A stretch of DNA of 45,398 nt, taken from the NCBI GenBank assembly GCA_016719055.1, contig JADKAW010000030.1, positions 1-45,398 on the forward strand, in the 5' to 3' direction. Positions 25,003 through 33,233 of this stretch are shown here, one piece after another. This DNA comes from Candidatus Rhodoferax mariagerensis (GTDB taxonomy: Bacteria; Pseudomonadota; Gammaproteobacteria; Burkholderiales; Burkholderiaceae_C). The notes under the pieces are model-generated. The model worked only from the letters and a program-made list of their open reading frames with translations. It was not told where the DNA came from and ran no database searches. Within the stretch, counting starts at the first letter, position 1, and every line of letters starts with the position of its first letter. Made by a program: the position numbers and the translations under genes.

Positions 25003-25378
25003 TACTCAACAAGCTTGTATTCACCCGCCGCTGGCCCGATCCGGTATCCGGACTGCCGGGCTACCAACGCCCGCTCCCACTGAACTGGGGCCGACCAAGG
25101 CAAAATTGCGCTGCTGCAGACCGCATGACCGAAATAGGAAGTTCGGTTCGCCCAGCGACCGCAATCGAGCAACTGGTCCAATGTCGGGAACTGGCCAATT
25201 GGCGGTGCCCGATTTGACCACATCGTCGCCAGATGAGCTGACCCAGACATGTTGGGTTGAGTTGCCGCTTTGAGGTAGGCAGATCGCCAGTCGCTGGGCC
25301 CGCTTCCAGCCTCTTGCGGACCACTATCGCATCATCCGGGACATATGCAAGCACTTTCGAACCTGCAGCGATTGATTC

Positions 25379-25439
25379 AAATAGTGTAGCTACCTGCGCT
25401 TATTCCATATGGGCTACAAGCCAATTCGATCAAAATTTG
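25379..25439 (+). repeat. Dispersed intergenic repeat, copy A
   Basis: Contains GTAGCTACCTGCGCTTAT, then TATGGGCTACAAGCCAAT and ATCAAAATTTG. Near-identical to copy B at 27545-27606. GGCTACAAGCC can form a short hairpin. Confidence 0.75.
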
Positions 25440-25478
25440 CCAGGGCCTGCTTACACACGCTATCTGATCAGCGCCACC
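25379..25478 (-). pseudogene. Copy of modC 3' end plus dispersed repeat
   Basis: About 100 bases align with 27545-27642. On the minus strand GTGGCGCTGATCAGATAG matches the last codons of modC (GTGGCGCTGATTGGATAG), and the downstream repeat follows with about 7 differences in 59 bases. The rest of modC is absent. Confidence 0.7.
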
Positions 25479-25642
25479 GCGCTTACCTTTGCCACGCCGA
25501 GGATCCGCTTGGCGCAGTTTGCGCAGCCCGCCAGTTCCCTCAATAACATCACCGGCTGTCGGGTTGTCCATCAGTGAGTGCTGCAACAGACTGTAGGCTA
25601 CGTCGTCCATGTAGGTCTTGCGAATTCGCTCGAACGGTGCCG
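25473..25642 (-). pseudogene. RelE/HigB-type toxin fragment
   Basis: On the minus strand the reading frame gives APFERIRKTYMDDVAYSLLQ, then DNPTAGDVIEGTGGLRKLRQ and ADPRRGKGKRGG, the hallmark of RelE/HigB-like type II toxins. It lacks the start codon at the 5' end, where it abuts the F420-reductase relic. At the other end it is cut after RGG, where the expected IYYW strand is replaced by the modC 3'-end copy. No antitoxin gene is nearby. It is non-functional. Confidence 0.75.
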
Positions 25643-26076
25643 TGACTGCGCTCCAGTCGGTCGGTCACCTGCAAGGCAAAGTGGTGGTGGACATCTCCAA
25701 TCCACTGACAGCCGACTACATGGGCTTGACGCTGGGCCACAGCACGTCTGCGGCGGAGGAAATTGCCAAATCCATTCCCGGTGCCCATGTGGTCAAGGCC
25801 TTTAACACCGTGTTGGCCCAAGTGCTGGGCCAAGGTGCTGCACTGGCTGATGGCAGCAAGGTAACTGTGTTCTATGCCGGTGACGACGAGATGGCCAAAG
25901 CGACTGTCAAGACACTGGCAGAAAGCATGGGCTATTTCACGGCAGACGCTGGCGGTCTGAAAAACGCACGCTACCTAGAACCGGTGGCGGGTCTGAACAT
26001 TTACTTTGCCTATGGCGCAGGGCGCGGCACGGCCATTGCACCGGTCTGGCAGGGTTTTTCAGTGACACGGGCGTGA
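25618..26076 (+). pseudogene. 5'-truncated NADPH-dependent F420-reductase-like gene
   Basis: The 152-residue frame from a TTG carries the C-terminal two thirds of an NAD(P)-binding F420-reductase-like protein: KVVVDISNPLTADYMGLTLG, AKSIPGAHVVKAFNTV, VFYAGDDEMAKATVKTLAES. The N-terminal Rossmann segment with its glycine-rich GxGxxG motif (about 60 residues) is missing. Homology begins near 25639 (AVTALQSVG) exactly where the toxin relic ends. It is probably not functional. Confidence 0.8.
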
Positions 26077-26128
26077 AACCAGGCGACATCCCAATGCGTC
26101 TAACATTCAAAGTTGAAGGAATCAGAGT

Positions 26129-26971
26129 ATGTCAAACACACCCACACCTATCGCCACACCCATAGACAGCAGCGCAAGAATGCCCACCTGGTTCATTCCC
26201 CATGGGGGCGGCCCCTGTTTCTTTATGGACTGGAGCCCGCCAGATGCCTGGAACCCAATGGTTGATTTCTTGAAAAATCTGGCAGCCACTTTGCCGCGCA
26301 CACCAAAAGCCATGGTGATGGTGTCAGCGCACTGGTTGGAGCCGCATTTTGCGGTGACCAGCGGTGCACAGCCAGAATTAATTTACGACTACTACGGTTT
26401 CCCGCCCCATACCTATGAGCTGACCTACCCTGCGCCCGGTGAGCCAGCACTGGCGGACCAGATCGTCAAGACGTTGAACGCTGCAGGTATTGCCAGTGCG
26501 CCCAATAGTCAACGTGGCTTTGATCATGGCATGTTCATTCCGCTCAAACTGATCTTTCCGCAGGCCAACATTCCGGTGGTGCAACTGTCGCTGCACAACT
26601 CGCTGGACCCAGCGCGGCACCTGGAAGCTGGTCGTGCGCTGGAATCGTTGCGCGATCAGGGTGTGCTGATCATTGGCAGCGGTATGAGTTTTCACAATAT
26701 GCGAGCCTATGGCAATCCGGAATTCAGCCCCATCTCGGATGCTTTTGATGCGTGGCTGACGACGGCGGTTGAATCCAGTCCGCCAGAGCGTCATCGAATG
26801 CTGACGCACTGGGAGCAGGCACCCGGTGCCCGGCAATGCCATCCGCGGCGTGCTGAAGAACACTTGATTCCGCTGATGACCGCTACCGGTGTAGCCAGTA
26901 GCGAGCCTGGTCGCAAGGTGTTCTCGGATCGGGTCATGGAAACAACGTTGTCGGCATTTTGCTTTGGGTGA
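26129..26971 (+). CDS. DODA-type extradiol ring-opening dioxygenase (LigB/YgiD family)
   Basis: 280-residue cytosolic class III extradiol dioxygenase. Metal-binding residues can be seen in FIPHGGGPCFF, VSAHWLEP and GFDHGMFIPL, with the conserved catalytic His in GMSFHNMR. The closest known type is the 4,5-DOPA dioxygenase family (YgiD), which acts on catechols. The metal may be Zn or Fe and the substrate is unknown. It lies 52 bases after the F420-reductase relic; in several genomes related reductases sit beside DODA genes, so the relic may be a former partner. AAGGAATCAGAGT precedes the ATG. Confidence 0.88.
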   Translation: MSNTPTPIATPIDSSARMPTWFIPHGGGPCFFMDWSPPDAWNPMVDFLKNLAATLPRTPKAMVMVSAHWLEPHFAVTSGAQPELIYDYYGFPPHTYELTYPAPGEPALADQIVKTLNAAGIASAPNSQRGFDHGMFIPLKLIFPQANIPVVQLSLHNSLDPARHLEAGRALESLRDQGVLIIGSGMSFHNMRAYGNPEFSPISDAFDAWLTTAVESSPPERHRMLTHWEQAPGARQCHPRRAEEHLIPLMTATGVASSEPGRKVFSDRVMETTLSAFCFG

Positions 26972-27007
26972 CATTTGGGCGCGGCCTGTGTTTCAGAGAG
27001 GTTCTGA

Positions 27008-27550
27008 ATGAAAAATATGCTGATAACCATCCACTGCCTGTCCCAGAAACGTTGGCCCTGGCTCACCTTGGTCGCCGTTGCGCTTTGCCTGGAGGGCGTT
27101 GCCCTTTATCTGCAGCATGTCTTGCGGGTTGAACCCTGTAACGAATGTATTTACGTTCGCGCAGGTGTTCTTGCACTTGGCGCAGCCGGTCTCGTTGGTG
27201 CTTTGGCACCCAGGTATTGGATCGTGCGGCTTGTGGCACTGACGGGATGCCTGACTGCTTTGGGGTGGAGTCTGTACCGTGTCAACCTGTTGTTGGGCCT
27301 GGAGCAGATTGTTCGGGATGGCGGCGAAGCCAGCTGCAAGCGCTTTAAGGGTTTTCCGGACTGGATGGCGCTCGACCGGTGGTTGCCTGAGGTGTTTGAA
27401 CCTCGCGCCATGTGTGGCACGGTGAACTGGACCCTGCTGGGTCATTCGGTCACCTTCTGGATTGGGGTCGCGTTGCTGGGCATCACCTTTGTAATAGGGA
27501 CAGGCTTGCTTGCTCAAACCCTGAATGTCAAAGTGGTTAGGTATAAATAG
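27008..27550 (+). CDS. dsbB: Disulfide bond formation protein B
   Basis: 180-residue inner-membrane protein with four transmembrane helices (about 16-35, 47-66, 73-90 and 145-168). It reoxidises DsbA and passes electrons to quinones. The first redox pair is CNEC in RVEPCNECIYVRAGV. The second pair is the cysteines of ASCKRF and AMCGTV in the second periplasmic loop. It converges on modC; the repeat at 27545-27606 lies between the two stop codons. Confidence 0.92.
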   Translation: MKNMLITIHCLSQKRWPWLTLVAVALCLEGVALYLQHVLRVEPCNECIYVRAGVLALGAAGLVGALAPRYWIVRLVALTGCLTALGWSLYRVNLLLGLEQIVRDGGEASCKRFKGFPDWMALDRWLPEVFEPRAMCGTVNWTLLGHSVTFWIGVALLGITFVIGTGLLAQTLNVKVVRYK

Positions 27551-27606
27551 TATAGCTACCAGTGCTTATAGCGTATGGGCTACAAGCCAATTTGATCAAA
27601 ATTTGG
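27545..27606 (+). repeat. Dispersed intergenic repeat, copy B
   Basis: Contains TATAGCTACCAGTGCTTATA, then TATGGGCTACAAGCCAAT and ATCAAAATTTG. It lies between convergent dsbB and modC and may serve as a bidirectional terminator or mRNA end. See copy A at 25379. Confidence 0.75.
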
Positions 27607-27624
27607 CAGCGACTGTTTGCACAG

Positions 27625-28695
27625 CTATCCAATCAGCGCCACGGCCTTGATTTGCACCCAGACCGGCAAACCCGGCAACAGCCCCAAGCCCACGGCTGAG
27701 CGGCGCGTCAGGCGCGCCAGCACTGGCGAGTCGCCCAACTTGAGCCGAATCAACGCCAGGGCCGGGTGATCGTCGTCGGCAATGTCATCAACCACGGCGC
27801 TCAGGCAGTTCTGGATGCTGCTGTGGCTGACTTTTTGCAGGGCAATGCTGACATCACGCGCCAATATCCGCACGCGCACTGACTGGCCCAGGGCGTGGCC
27901 GCCGTCGCGCACCCACAGGCTGCCACCAGCAAACGCCACCCGCGTCAGGTGCCATTTGGCATCGCGTTCGGCTACCACCGCATCCAGCACCACACCGGCA
28001 TCTTCCCCCAGGTGAATGGGCAAATCCAGCCGTGCCAGGGTGTCCTTCAGCGGCCCGGCGGCCACCGCGCGCCCAGCATCCAGCACCACAATGTGGTCGG
28101 CCAGCCGCGCCACTTCGTCGGGCGCATGGCTGACATAAAGCACCGGAATATCCAGCTCGGCGTGCAGGCGCTCCAGATAAGGCAAGATTTCCTGCTTGCG
28201 CTTGAGGTCCAGCGCGGCCAGCGGCTCGTCCATCAGCAGCAGCAGCGGGCTGGTCAGTAGCGCACGCGCAATCGCCACGCGCTGTCGTTCACCCCCTGAC
28301 AGCCCGGTGGGCATGCGCTCCAGCAGCGGCCCAATACCCATCAGTTCAACCATGTGGTCAAAACCCACACGCCGACTGACCGCTGCCACACGCGACTGGC
28401 CGTACAGCAGGTTGTGCCGGACGTTCAGGTGGTTGAACAGATTGGCGTCCTGAAACACATAACCCACAGCGCGCTGGTGGGGCGGCGTGAACAAGGTGTC
28501 GCTTTGCCAGGTTTCACCGTTGATGCTGATTTCACCCAAGCTTGCGCGGGTCAGGCCGGCCATGCAGCGCAGCACCGTGGTCTTGCCGCAACCTGACGGG
28601 CCAAACAGCGCGGTGACTCCCTGGCCCGGCAGCTTCAAATCCACATCCAGGGTAAACCCCGGATAGCGCAACTGCAAACGCGCCTGAATGCTCAT
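27625..28695 (-). CDS. modC: Molybdate ABC transporter ATP-binding protein
   Basis: 356-residue ATPase. Walker A GPSGCGKTT, ABC signature LSGGERQRVAIARAL, Walker B LLLLMDEPLAALD, switch His in LYVSHAPDEV. The C-terminal Mop/TOBE domain (about 290-356, SHSSIQNCLSAVVDDIADDD) binds molybdate. The ATG at 28695 overlaps the modB stop (ATGA); the longer open frame upstream to 29223 is a shadow of modB. It is the last gene of the mod-nif operon. Confidence 0.95.
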   Translation of the reverse strand: MSIQARLQLRYPGFTLDVDLKLPGQGVTALFGPSGCGKTTVLRCMAGLTRASLGEISINGETWQSDTLFTPPHQRAVGYVFQDANLFNHLNVRHNLLYGQSRVAAVSRRVGFDHMVELMGIGPLLERMPTGLSGGERQRVAIARALLTSPLLLLMDEPLAALDLKRKQEILPYLERLHAELDIPVLYVSHAPDEVARLADHIVVLDAGRAVAAGPLKDTLARLDLPIHLGEDAGVVLDAVVAERDAKWHLTRVAFAGGSLWVRDGGHALGQSVRVRILARDVSIALQKVSHSSIQNCLSAVVDDIADDDHPALALIRLKLGDSPVLARLTRRSAVGLGLLPGLPVWVQIKAVALIG

Positions 28696-29362
28696 GTGGG
28701 CCGGTTCCAGCCGCGGCTGTAAAGCACCAGCAGCACCAGAAACGAAAAACACAACATGCCGCCGGCCAGCCAGTGGGCGTTGGCATATTCCATGGCCTCG
28801 ACGTGGTTGTAGATGGCCATCGACAGCACCTGGGTCTTGCCGGGGATGTTGCCGCCAATCATCAGCACCACGCCAAACTCTCCCACCGTGTGGGCAAAGC
28901 CCAGCACGGTAGCGGTGATAAAACCCGGGCGCGCCAGTGGCAACACCACGGTAAAAAAGGTGTCCCAGGGCGAGGCACGTAGCGTGGCAGCGGCTTCCAG
29001 CGGTTTGTCTCCGATGGCGGTAAAGGCCTGCTGTAGGGGCTGCACCACAAAGGGCATCGAATAAATCACCGAGGCGACCACCAACCCGGCAAAGGTAAAG
29101 GGCAGCAGCCCCAAGCCCAGCGCCTGCGTGACCTGGCCACTCGGCCCTGCGGCCCCAGCAACACCAACAGGTAAAACCCGAGCACGGCTGGGGGCAACAC
29201 CAAGGGCAGGGTGACAATGGCACCGACCAGGTTTTTTAGGCGCGAGCGGCTGCGTGTCAGCCACCAGGCAATCGGCGTGCCGATCAGCAGCAGTAACAGC
29301 GTCGTGAGGCCCGCGAGTTTGGCAGTCAGAACAACGGCGATCAGGTCGGGTGAGAGGTGCAT
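28692..29362 (-). pseudogene. modB: Molybdate ABC transporter permease, apparent frameshift
   Basis: Inner-membrane permease of the molybdate importer. The N-terminal part (29362 to about 29150) reads MHLSPDLIAVVLTAKLAGLT and LPLVLPPAVLGFYLLVLLGP. The frame then shifts near 29143-29148, where one base seems missing in the coding-strand CAGGGCCGAG. The other frame continues GPSGQVTQALGLGLLPFTF, SVIYSMPFVVQPLQQAF and the permease EAA-type loop (PLEAAATLRASPWDTFFTV). Restoring one base gives 223 residues, the usual ModB size. Both halves are well conserved, so a sequencing error or very recent mutation is likely. The start has GGAG upstream and lies 8 bases after nifQ. Confidence 0.85.
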
Positions 29363-29370
29363 GAATGGCG

Positions 29371-29937
29371 TTAATTCTCCGCTGAATAACACCTGCTGTA
29401 ATCGGCGCATTCAACGCAGGTGGGTGCCGGGCAAACGTAAATGCCTTCTTTGCTGCAGTAATGGCGGTAAATGAACTTCTTCCATTTCATATCGCCCGTG
29501 TTCAGTGCGGCCAGCGTTGGGAAAGCCGTGTTCAGCAGCATGGAGAGTTCGCCCCGGTTGGCCAAGCCCAGGTCCTGCCACAGGTGATGCCGACCCGCAC
29601 AACCCCAGGCCACAATGTGCGCCAGCCAGGCTTCAGCGTCCTGCTGACCCGCGCGGTAGTGCAGCAGCAGGTCGATCAGGTCGGTCAGCTCGGCAATTTC
29701 CTCTGCGCCACCGTGTTGCAGTTCCAGCCGGGTGCCGGGAAAGTAGTTGTTCCAGAGCGCCTCAAAGCCCTGTTCAGAAAGCCCCAGTGTGGCAGGCAGC
29801 ACGCCTTCAGCGCGCGCACGCCCCACCAGCAAGCTGGCAAGAATCGGGCGCAACGGGTCGTTGGCCACCAATGCTTGGGCAGGATGCAACAACAAGTCCG
29901 CCACTTGTTGCGATCGGCTCTGCATCGCCGTGTTCAT
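29371..29937 (-). CDS. nifQ: NifQ, molybdenum donor for FeMo-cofactor
   Basis: 188-residue Fe-Mo-S protein thought to supply Mo to NifEN/NifH during FeMo-co synthesis. The C-terminal motif MKWKKFIYRHYC, then CPAPTCVECADYSRC, has the family pattern CX4CX2CX5C. The N-terminal half is helical. The start codon overlaps the modD stop (ATGA), and modB follows after 8 bases, so nifQ is embedded in the molybdate transport operon rather than in the nifB cluster. Confidence 0.93.
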   Translation of the reverse strand: MNTAMQSRSQQVADLLLHPAQALVANDPLRPILASLLVGRARAEGVLPATLGLSEQGFEALWNNYFPGTRLELQHGGAEEIAELTDLIDLLLHYRAGQQDAEAWLAHIVAWGCAGRHHLWQDLGLANRGELSMLLNTAFPTLAALNTGDMKWKKFIYRHYCSKEGIYVCPAPTCVECADYSRCYSAEN

Positions 29938-30770
29938 GCGGCAAGGCTGAAACTAACCTGCACATCGCGAGGAGCGACGGTGTATGGCCAGGAGGTGATC
30001 AGGAAGTCTGCGCCGGCAGCCACGTAGGCACCTGCGTTGTCAGCGCGAATGCCCCCAGCGGCGGCCAGCAGCGGGCGATGCCCGTCGCCCCGGCTCAGGA
30101 TGGCGGCCCGGCAGTCAGCGACGGCTTGCGGCGTGAATTTTTCCAGTTGCAGCACATCGACACCAGCGTCCGCCCACAGGCTGGCCTCTTGCAGACTCGA
30201 CACTTCGACCACGATCTTTTTTTCGGGTTGAGCGTGGCGAAGGCGCTGGATCGTCCCAAGCGGTGGTTCATTCAAAAACAGGCGATGTTCGGCAAACACC
30301 AGCAGCGTCTCGGACAAGCCCAGCCGGTGCATGATGCCGCCGCCCGCGCGCACCGCCTTGGCCGACAAGGTCTTGGTGCCTGGCACATTTTTTCGGGTAC
30401 ACGCCACGGTCGCGCCGCCAGACTCGGCCACCACGGCAGCCGTGGCGGTGGCAATGCCACTGGCCCACTCCACCAGCGTCTGGGCAGCCTTCCACGCAGC
30501 GTGCAGGCTGGCGGCTGAACCATGCGCCTCTAGCAACAGGTCACCCGCGTTGGTCGGTGTGCCCGATGGCAGTAGCAACGTGGCACGCGCGCCGGCCAGT
30601 TCAAACAGGCGTAGCGCTTCTTCGGTGGCGCACACGGTCATGGGCTGGCGCGCATGAAATGAAAGCTGCCCGGCTCGCAGGCCCATACCCAGCGCCTGCG
30701 TGGTCAGATCGCCACTGGGCACATCGTCGTGCAGCAATGCCAGCAAGTGGGGGTCGTCAAGCGTCGACAT
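29934..30770 (-). CDS. modD: ModD, quinolinate phosphoribosyltransferase-like molybdenum protein
   Basis: 278-residue protein homologous to NadC but found in mod operons. Visible: DDVPSGDLTTQALGMG, TRKNVPGTKTLSAKAVRAGG, HRLGLSETLLVFAEHRLF and VDVLQLEKFTPQAV, AAAGGIRADN. The NadC-type phosphate-binding pattern is kept, but the biological role in Mo metabolism is not established. The ATG at 30770 is 1 base after the nifX-like stop; the longer frame to 30854 overlaps that gene and is rejected. Confidence 0.88.
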   Translation of the reverse strand: MSTLDDPHLLALLHDDVPSGDLTTQALGMGLRAGQLSFHARQPMTVCATEEALRLFELAGARATLLLPSGTPTNAGDLLLEAHGSAASLHAAWKAAQTLVEWASGIATATAAVVAESGGATVACTRKNVPGTKTLSAKAVRAGGGIMHRLGLSETLLVFAEHRLFLNEPPLGTIQRLRHAQPEKKIVVEVSSLQEASLWADAGVDVLQLEKFTPQAVADCRAAILSRGDGHRPLLAAAGGIRADNAGAYVAAGADFLITSWPYTVAPRDVQVSFSLAA

Positions 30771-30771
30771 A

Positions 30772-31158
30772 TCAGTGCAGCGAAAACAGGTCGCGCAGTT
30801 TGCACAGCGTGGTGGTGATGTCAAAACGGGTATCGGGCAGAGCCTCGCCCGCAAGGACTTTTTTCAAGGCGGTCAGTGGATCGGTTTCACCTGTCAGCAG
30901 CACCTTGGCACCCCATTTTTCCATGTGCCGCAGATAACCGTCACCCGCGCTGGCCGCCACCACAAGCTCCGTGCCGTGCAGCGGATGTGGCCCGTCGTCC
31001 TTGAAGTAGTGCGGCAACTGCGCCTTGCTGAGCTCAATACGCTGCGGCTCGGGTAAGCCCAGGCCCGGCTCGCAGTCAAATACCAGCCAGTGCCGGGTTT
31101 GTCCGGCGTGGCCGCTGACCTGTTGCCAATTTTCTTTGACCGCAATGGCGATTTTCAT
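30772..31158 (-). CDS. NifX/NifB-C-type FeMo-cofactor-binding protein
   Basis: 128-residue single-domain protein of the dinitrogenase Fe-Mo cofactor family (NifX, NafY and the NifB C-terminal domain). Core: MKIAIAVKENWQQVSGHAGQ, TRHWLVFDCEPG, GTELVVAASAGDGYLRHMEK, WGAKVLLTGETDPLTALKKV. The conserved His in SGHAG is a likely cluster ligand. The ATG at 31158 is preferred to an upstream start at 31194. It lies between modA and modD in the mod operon, so it could carry Mo-containing cluster intermediates along with NifQ. Confidence 0.82.
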   Translation of the reverse strand: MKIAIAVKENWQQVSGHAGQTRHWLVFDCEPGLGLPEPQRIELSKAQLPHYFKDDGPHPLHGTELVVAASAGDGYLRHMEKWGAKVLLTGETDPLTALKKVLAGEALPDTRFDITTTLCKLRDLFSLH

Positions 31159-31225
31159 GGTGTGAGGCACGGTTGAAGTGAATATTCGGCTCACCTAGCC
31201 ATTTTCATGCCCACCTCATGCCGGC

Positions 31226-31981
31226 TCAGGACAATTCGTAGCCAAAGGACTTGATGATGGCTTTGGTTTTGTCCGTCTTGAGGAACTTTATCAAAGCCTC
31301 GGCCGCTGGCTTGCCCCGGCCCTTGTCCAGAACCACGGCGTCTTGCCGGATCGGGGTGTAGAGATTGGCAGGAACCTGCCACGCAGAGCCTTCAATCTTG
31401 CCATCTTTGAGCACCTGCGACAGTGCCACAAAACCCAGTTGCGAATTGCCACTGCTGACAAATTGGTAGGCTTGCGCAATGTTCTCGGCAGTCACGACCT
31501 TGGGTTGCAGACTGTCATACACGCCCAGCGCTTTCATGGCCTCAACGGCAGCGGCACCGTAAGGGGCGAGCTTGGGGTCGACCAGCGCGATGTGGTCAAA
31601 ACCGCCTTTTTTCAGCACCTCACCCGCAGCGTCCACCACGCCGGGTTTGGCCGACCACAACATCAGTTTGCCAATGGCGTAGGTGAACTGGCTGCCTGCA
31701 ACAGCCGCGTTTTCCTTGATCAGCTTGGTGGGTGTTTCGTCGTCGGCAGTCAGCAACACTTCAAAAGGTGCGCCGTTTTTGATTTGCGCATAAAACTTGC
31801 CGGTCGAGCCAAAAGAAGCGATCACCTTGTGGCCAGTATCTTTCTCAAATTCGGCGGCAATCTGTTTCATCGGTGCGGTGAAGTTAGCGGCGACGGCCAC
31901 CGAGAGTTCGTCAGCGCAAGCACCGAACGAAACGCTGGCAAGCGCTGTAAGGCAGAGGGAAATCAGGCGCGATGGTTTCAT
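31226..31981 (-). CDS. modA: Molybdate-binding periplasmic protein
   Basis: 251-residue solute-binding protein with signal peptide (MKPSRLISLCLTALASVSFG, cleavage near ACADE). Family features: VAVAANFTAPMKQIAAEFEK, GSTGKFYAQIKNGAPFEVLL, YAIGKLMLWS and GAAAVEAMKALG. Oxyanion-binding Ser residues (NFTAP, GSTGK) are visible. It is 29 bases after modE on the same strand. An adjacent TTG gives one extra residue; the ATG is preferred. Confidence 0.95.
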   Translation of the reverse strand: MKPSRLISLCLTALASVSFGACADELSVAVAANFTAPMKQIAAEFEKDTGHKVIASFGSTGKFYAQIKNGAPFEVLLTADDETPTKLIKENAAVAGSQFTYAIGKLMLWSAKPGVVDAAGEVLKKGGFDHIALVDPKLAPYGAAAVEAMKALGVYDSLQPKVVTAENIAQAYQFVSSGNSQLGFVALSQVLKDGKIEGSAWQVPANLYTPIRQDAVVLDKGRGKPAAEALIKFLKTDKTKAIIKSFGYELS

Positions 31982-32010
31982 CAAAAACTCCTTGAAGAAA
32001 AACAGGAAAA

Positions 32011-32832
32011 TCAGTCCACAGAGGCTAGAAATACGCTGGAGGCCTTGAACACCGCGCTCAAAGGCTGGCCTTGCGCCAAACCCAGGCGTTTCACGCTGTC
32101 GTCAGTGACCACGGCGGTGATCACGTGCTGGCCACCCGGCATGGTCAGGGTCACCTCAGTGTTGACGGGGCCAGGATGAATGTGCGTGACGGTGCCGGTA
32201 AAGCGGTTGCGGGCTGAAATCTGGCCACCTTCGCCAGTCATCAGCAAGATCGACGAGGCTTTGACAAAGGCCAACACGTCGCGCCCCACGCTCAGGCCCA
32301 GGTTTTCGGCCGAGGCGCGGGTGACAATGGCGGTCAGCGCCAACCCGGGCGCCAGCTCAAGGGTGACTTCGGTGTCGACCACACCCTCCTTGATCGCTGT
32401 GACGGGGCCGGCAAACTGATTGCGGGCGCTGGTTTTCATGGACATTCTCCTTAAGGCTTGCCGAAAGTCGGCGACATCGAGCACGCCGTTTTGCTCCAGA
32501 TTGGCGGTGAGTTTTTCCAGCGCAAGCTGCGACTCCTGCTCCAGCGCCCGGTAAAACGCAATCAGGCGACGGGCAAAAGCCGTCAACTCCGTACCACCGC
32601 CGTGGCGCCCCCCCGCAGCGCGGTTGACCAGCGGCTGCGGTGCCACGTTGTTCATGTCATCCACCGCATCCCATGCGGCCTTGTAGGACATCGGCACGGC
32701 TTTGGCGGCTTGCGAAATCGAGCCGGTCTTGTCAATGGCTTCGAGCAGGCGGATACGCTTGTCGCCCAGAAAACTGCCCATCGATGTGTCGATCTGCAGC
32801 TTGCCGGTCAGTTTGGACGCAGTCACAGCCAT
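32011..32832 (-). CDS. modE: Molybdate-responsive regulator ModE
   Basis: 273-residue regulator with an N-terminal LysR-like winged helix (residues 15-110: RIRLLEAIDKTGSISQAAKA, MSYKAAWDAVDDMNN) and two C-terminal Mop domains (about 130-195 and 203-270: SARNQFAGPVTAIKEGVVDT, SARNRFTGTVTHIHPGPVNT), which bind molybdate. The ATG at 32832 is chosen over a TTG at 32880. It leads the mod-nif operon and is likely to repress it when molybdate is plentiful; candidate operators lie just upstream. Confidence 0.93.
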   Translation of the reverse strand: MAVTASKLTGKLQIDTSMGSFLGDKRIRLLEAIDKTGSISQAAKAVPMSYKAAWDAVDDMNNVAPQPLVNRAAGGRHGGGTELTAFARRLIAFYRALEQESQLALEKLTANLEQNGVLDVADFRQALRRMSMKTSARNQFAGPVTAIKEGVVDTEVTLELAPGLALTAIVTRASAENLGLSVGRDVLAFVKASSILLMTGEGGQISARNRFTGTVTHIHPGPVNTEVTLTMPGGQHVITAVVTDDSVKRLGLAQGQPLSAVFKASSVFLASVD

Positions 32833-32889
32833 GATGGATAGGCCCTGCTTGTGAGTTTGTTGAGCATTTTGAACATTCAATGGTTATTT

Positions 32890-32913
32890 CGTTATATACC
32901 TGAGCAAGCAACG
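32890..32913 (+). promoter_or_regulatory. Candidate ModE operator upstream of modE
   Basis: CGTTATATA followed, after about 11 bases, by CAACG forms an imperfect inverted repeat. The CGTTATATA half agrees with the ModE half-site (consensus ATCGNTATATA-N6-TATATAACGAT), while the other half is degenerate. It lies 58 bases upstream of the modE ATG. Confidence 0.5.
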
Positions 32914-33113
32914 TGCCATCAACATTTTTCGGTCGGCATTACGCTGCGTCAGGCCCGTTTGCTGGTTGTGCGCCCCACAAGACATTCATCGTTGTGCTGT
33001 GTTTCGCCCATGAATCTGTGACGTTTGCGACATCGCTGTGTCGTGAAGCAACTAACAGCGTTGAAAAATGTTGCCAACCCGACAGCCGTCCAGAGCGTCA
33101 TTGGATGTGGATT

Positions 33114-33141
33114 ATCGCTATATAAACCTGGCTATGATGAA
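33114..33141 (+). promoter_or_regulatory. Second ModE-like half-site
   Basis: ATCGCTATATAA is an exact match to the left ModE half-site; the right half (GCTATGATGAA) is poor. Surrounding sequence resembles the 32890 site, suggesting a duplicated operator. Confidence 0.4.
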
Positions 33142-33233
33142 GCTTGCCAGCAAACGGGACTGTCTACTTTGGTTCACTTCCGACGATGCGTGATGTTTGC
33201 TACTAAAAATGGCGCTAGCAGCGCATGTTGTAT

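Larger units (their letters stand above)
25003..25617. other. Gene graveyard between secreted protein and F420-reductase relic
   Basis: No intact gene. 25379-25478 duplicates the region around the modC stop codon, and 25473-25642 holds a toxin fragment (both listed separately). 25003-25370 shows no coding signal I can support. Confidence 0.5.
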
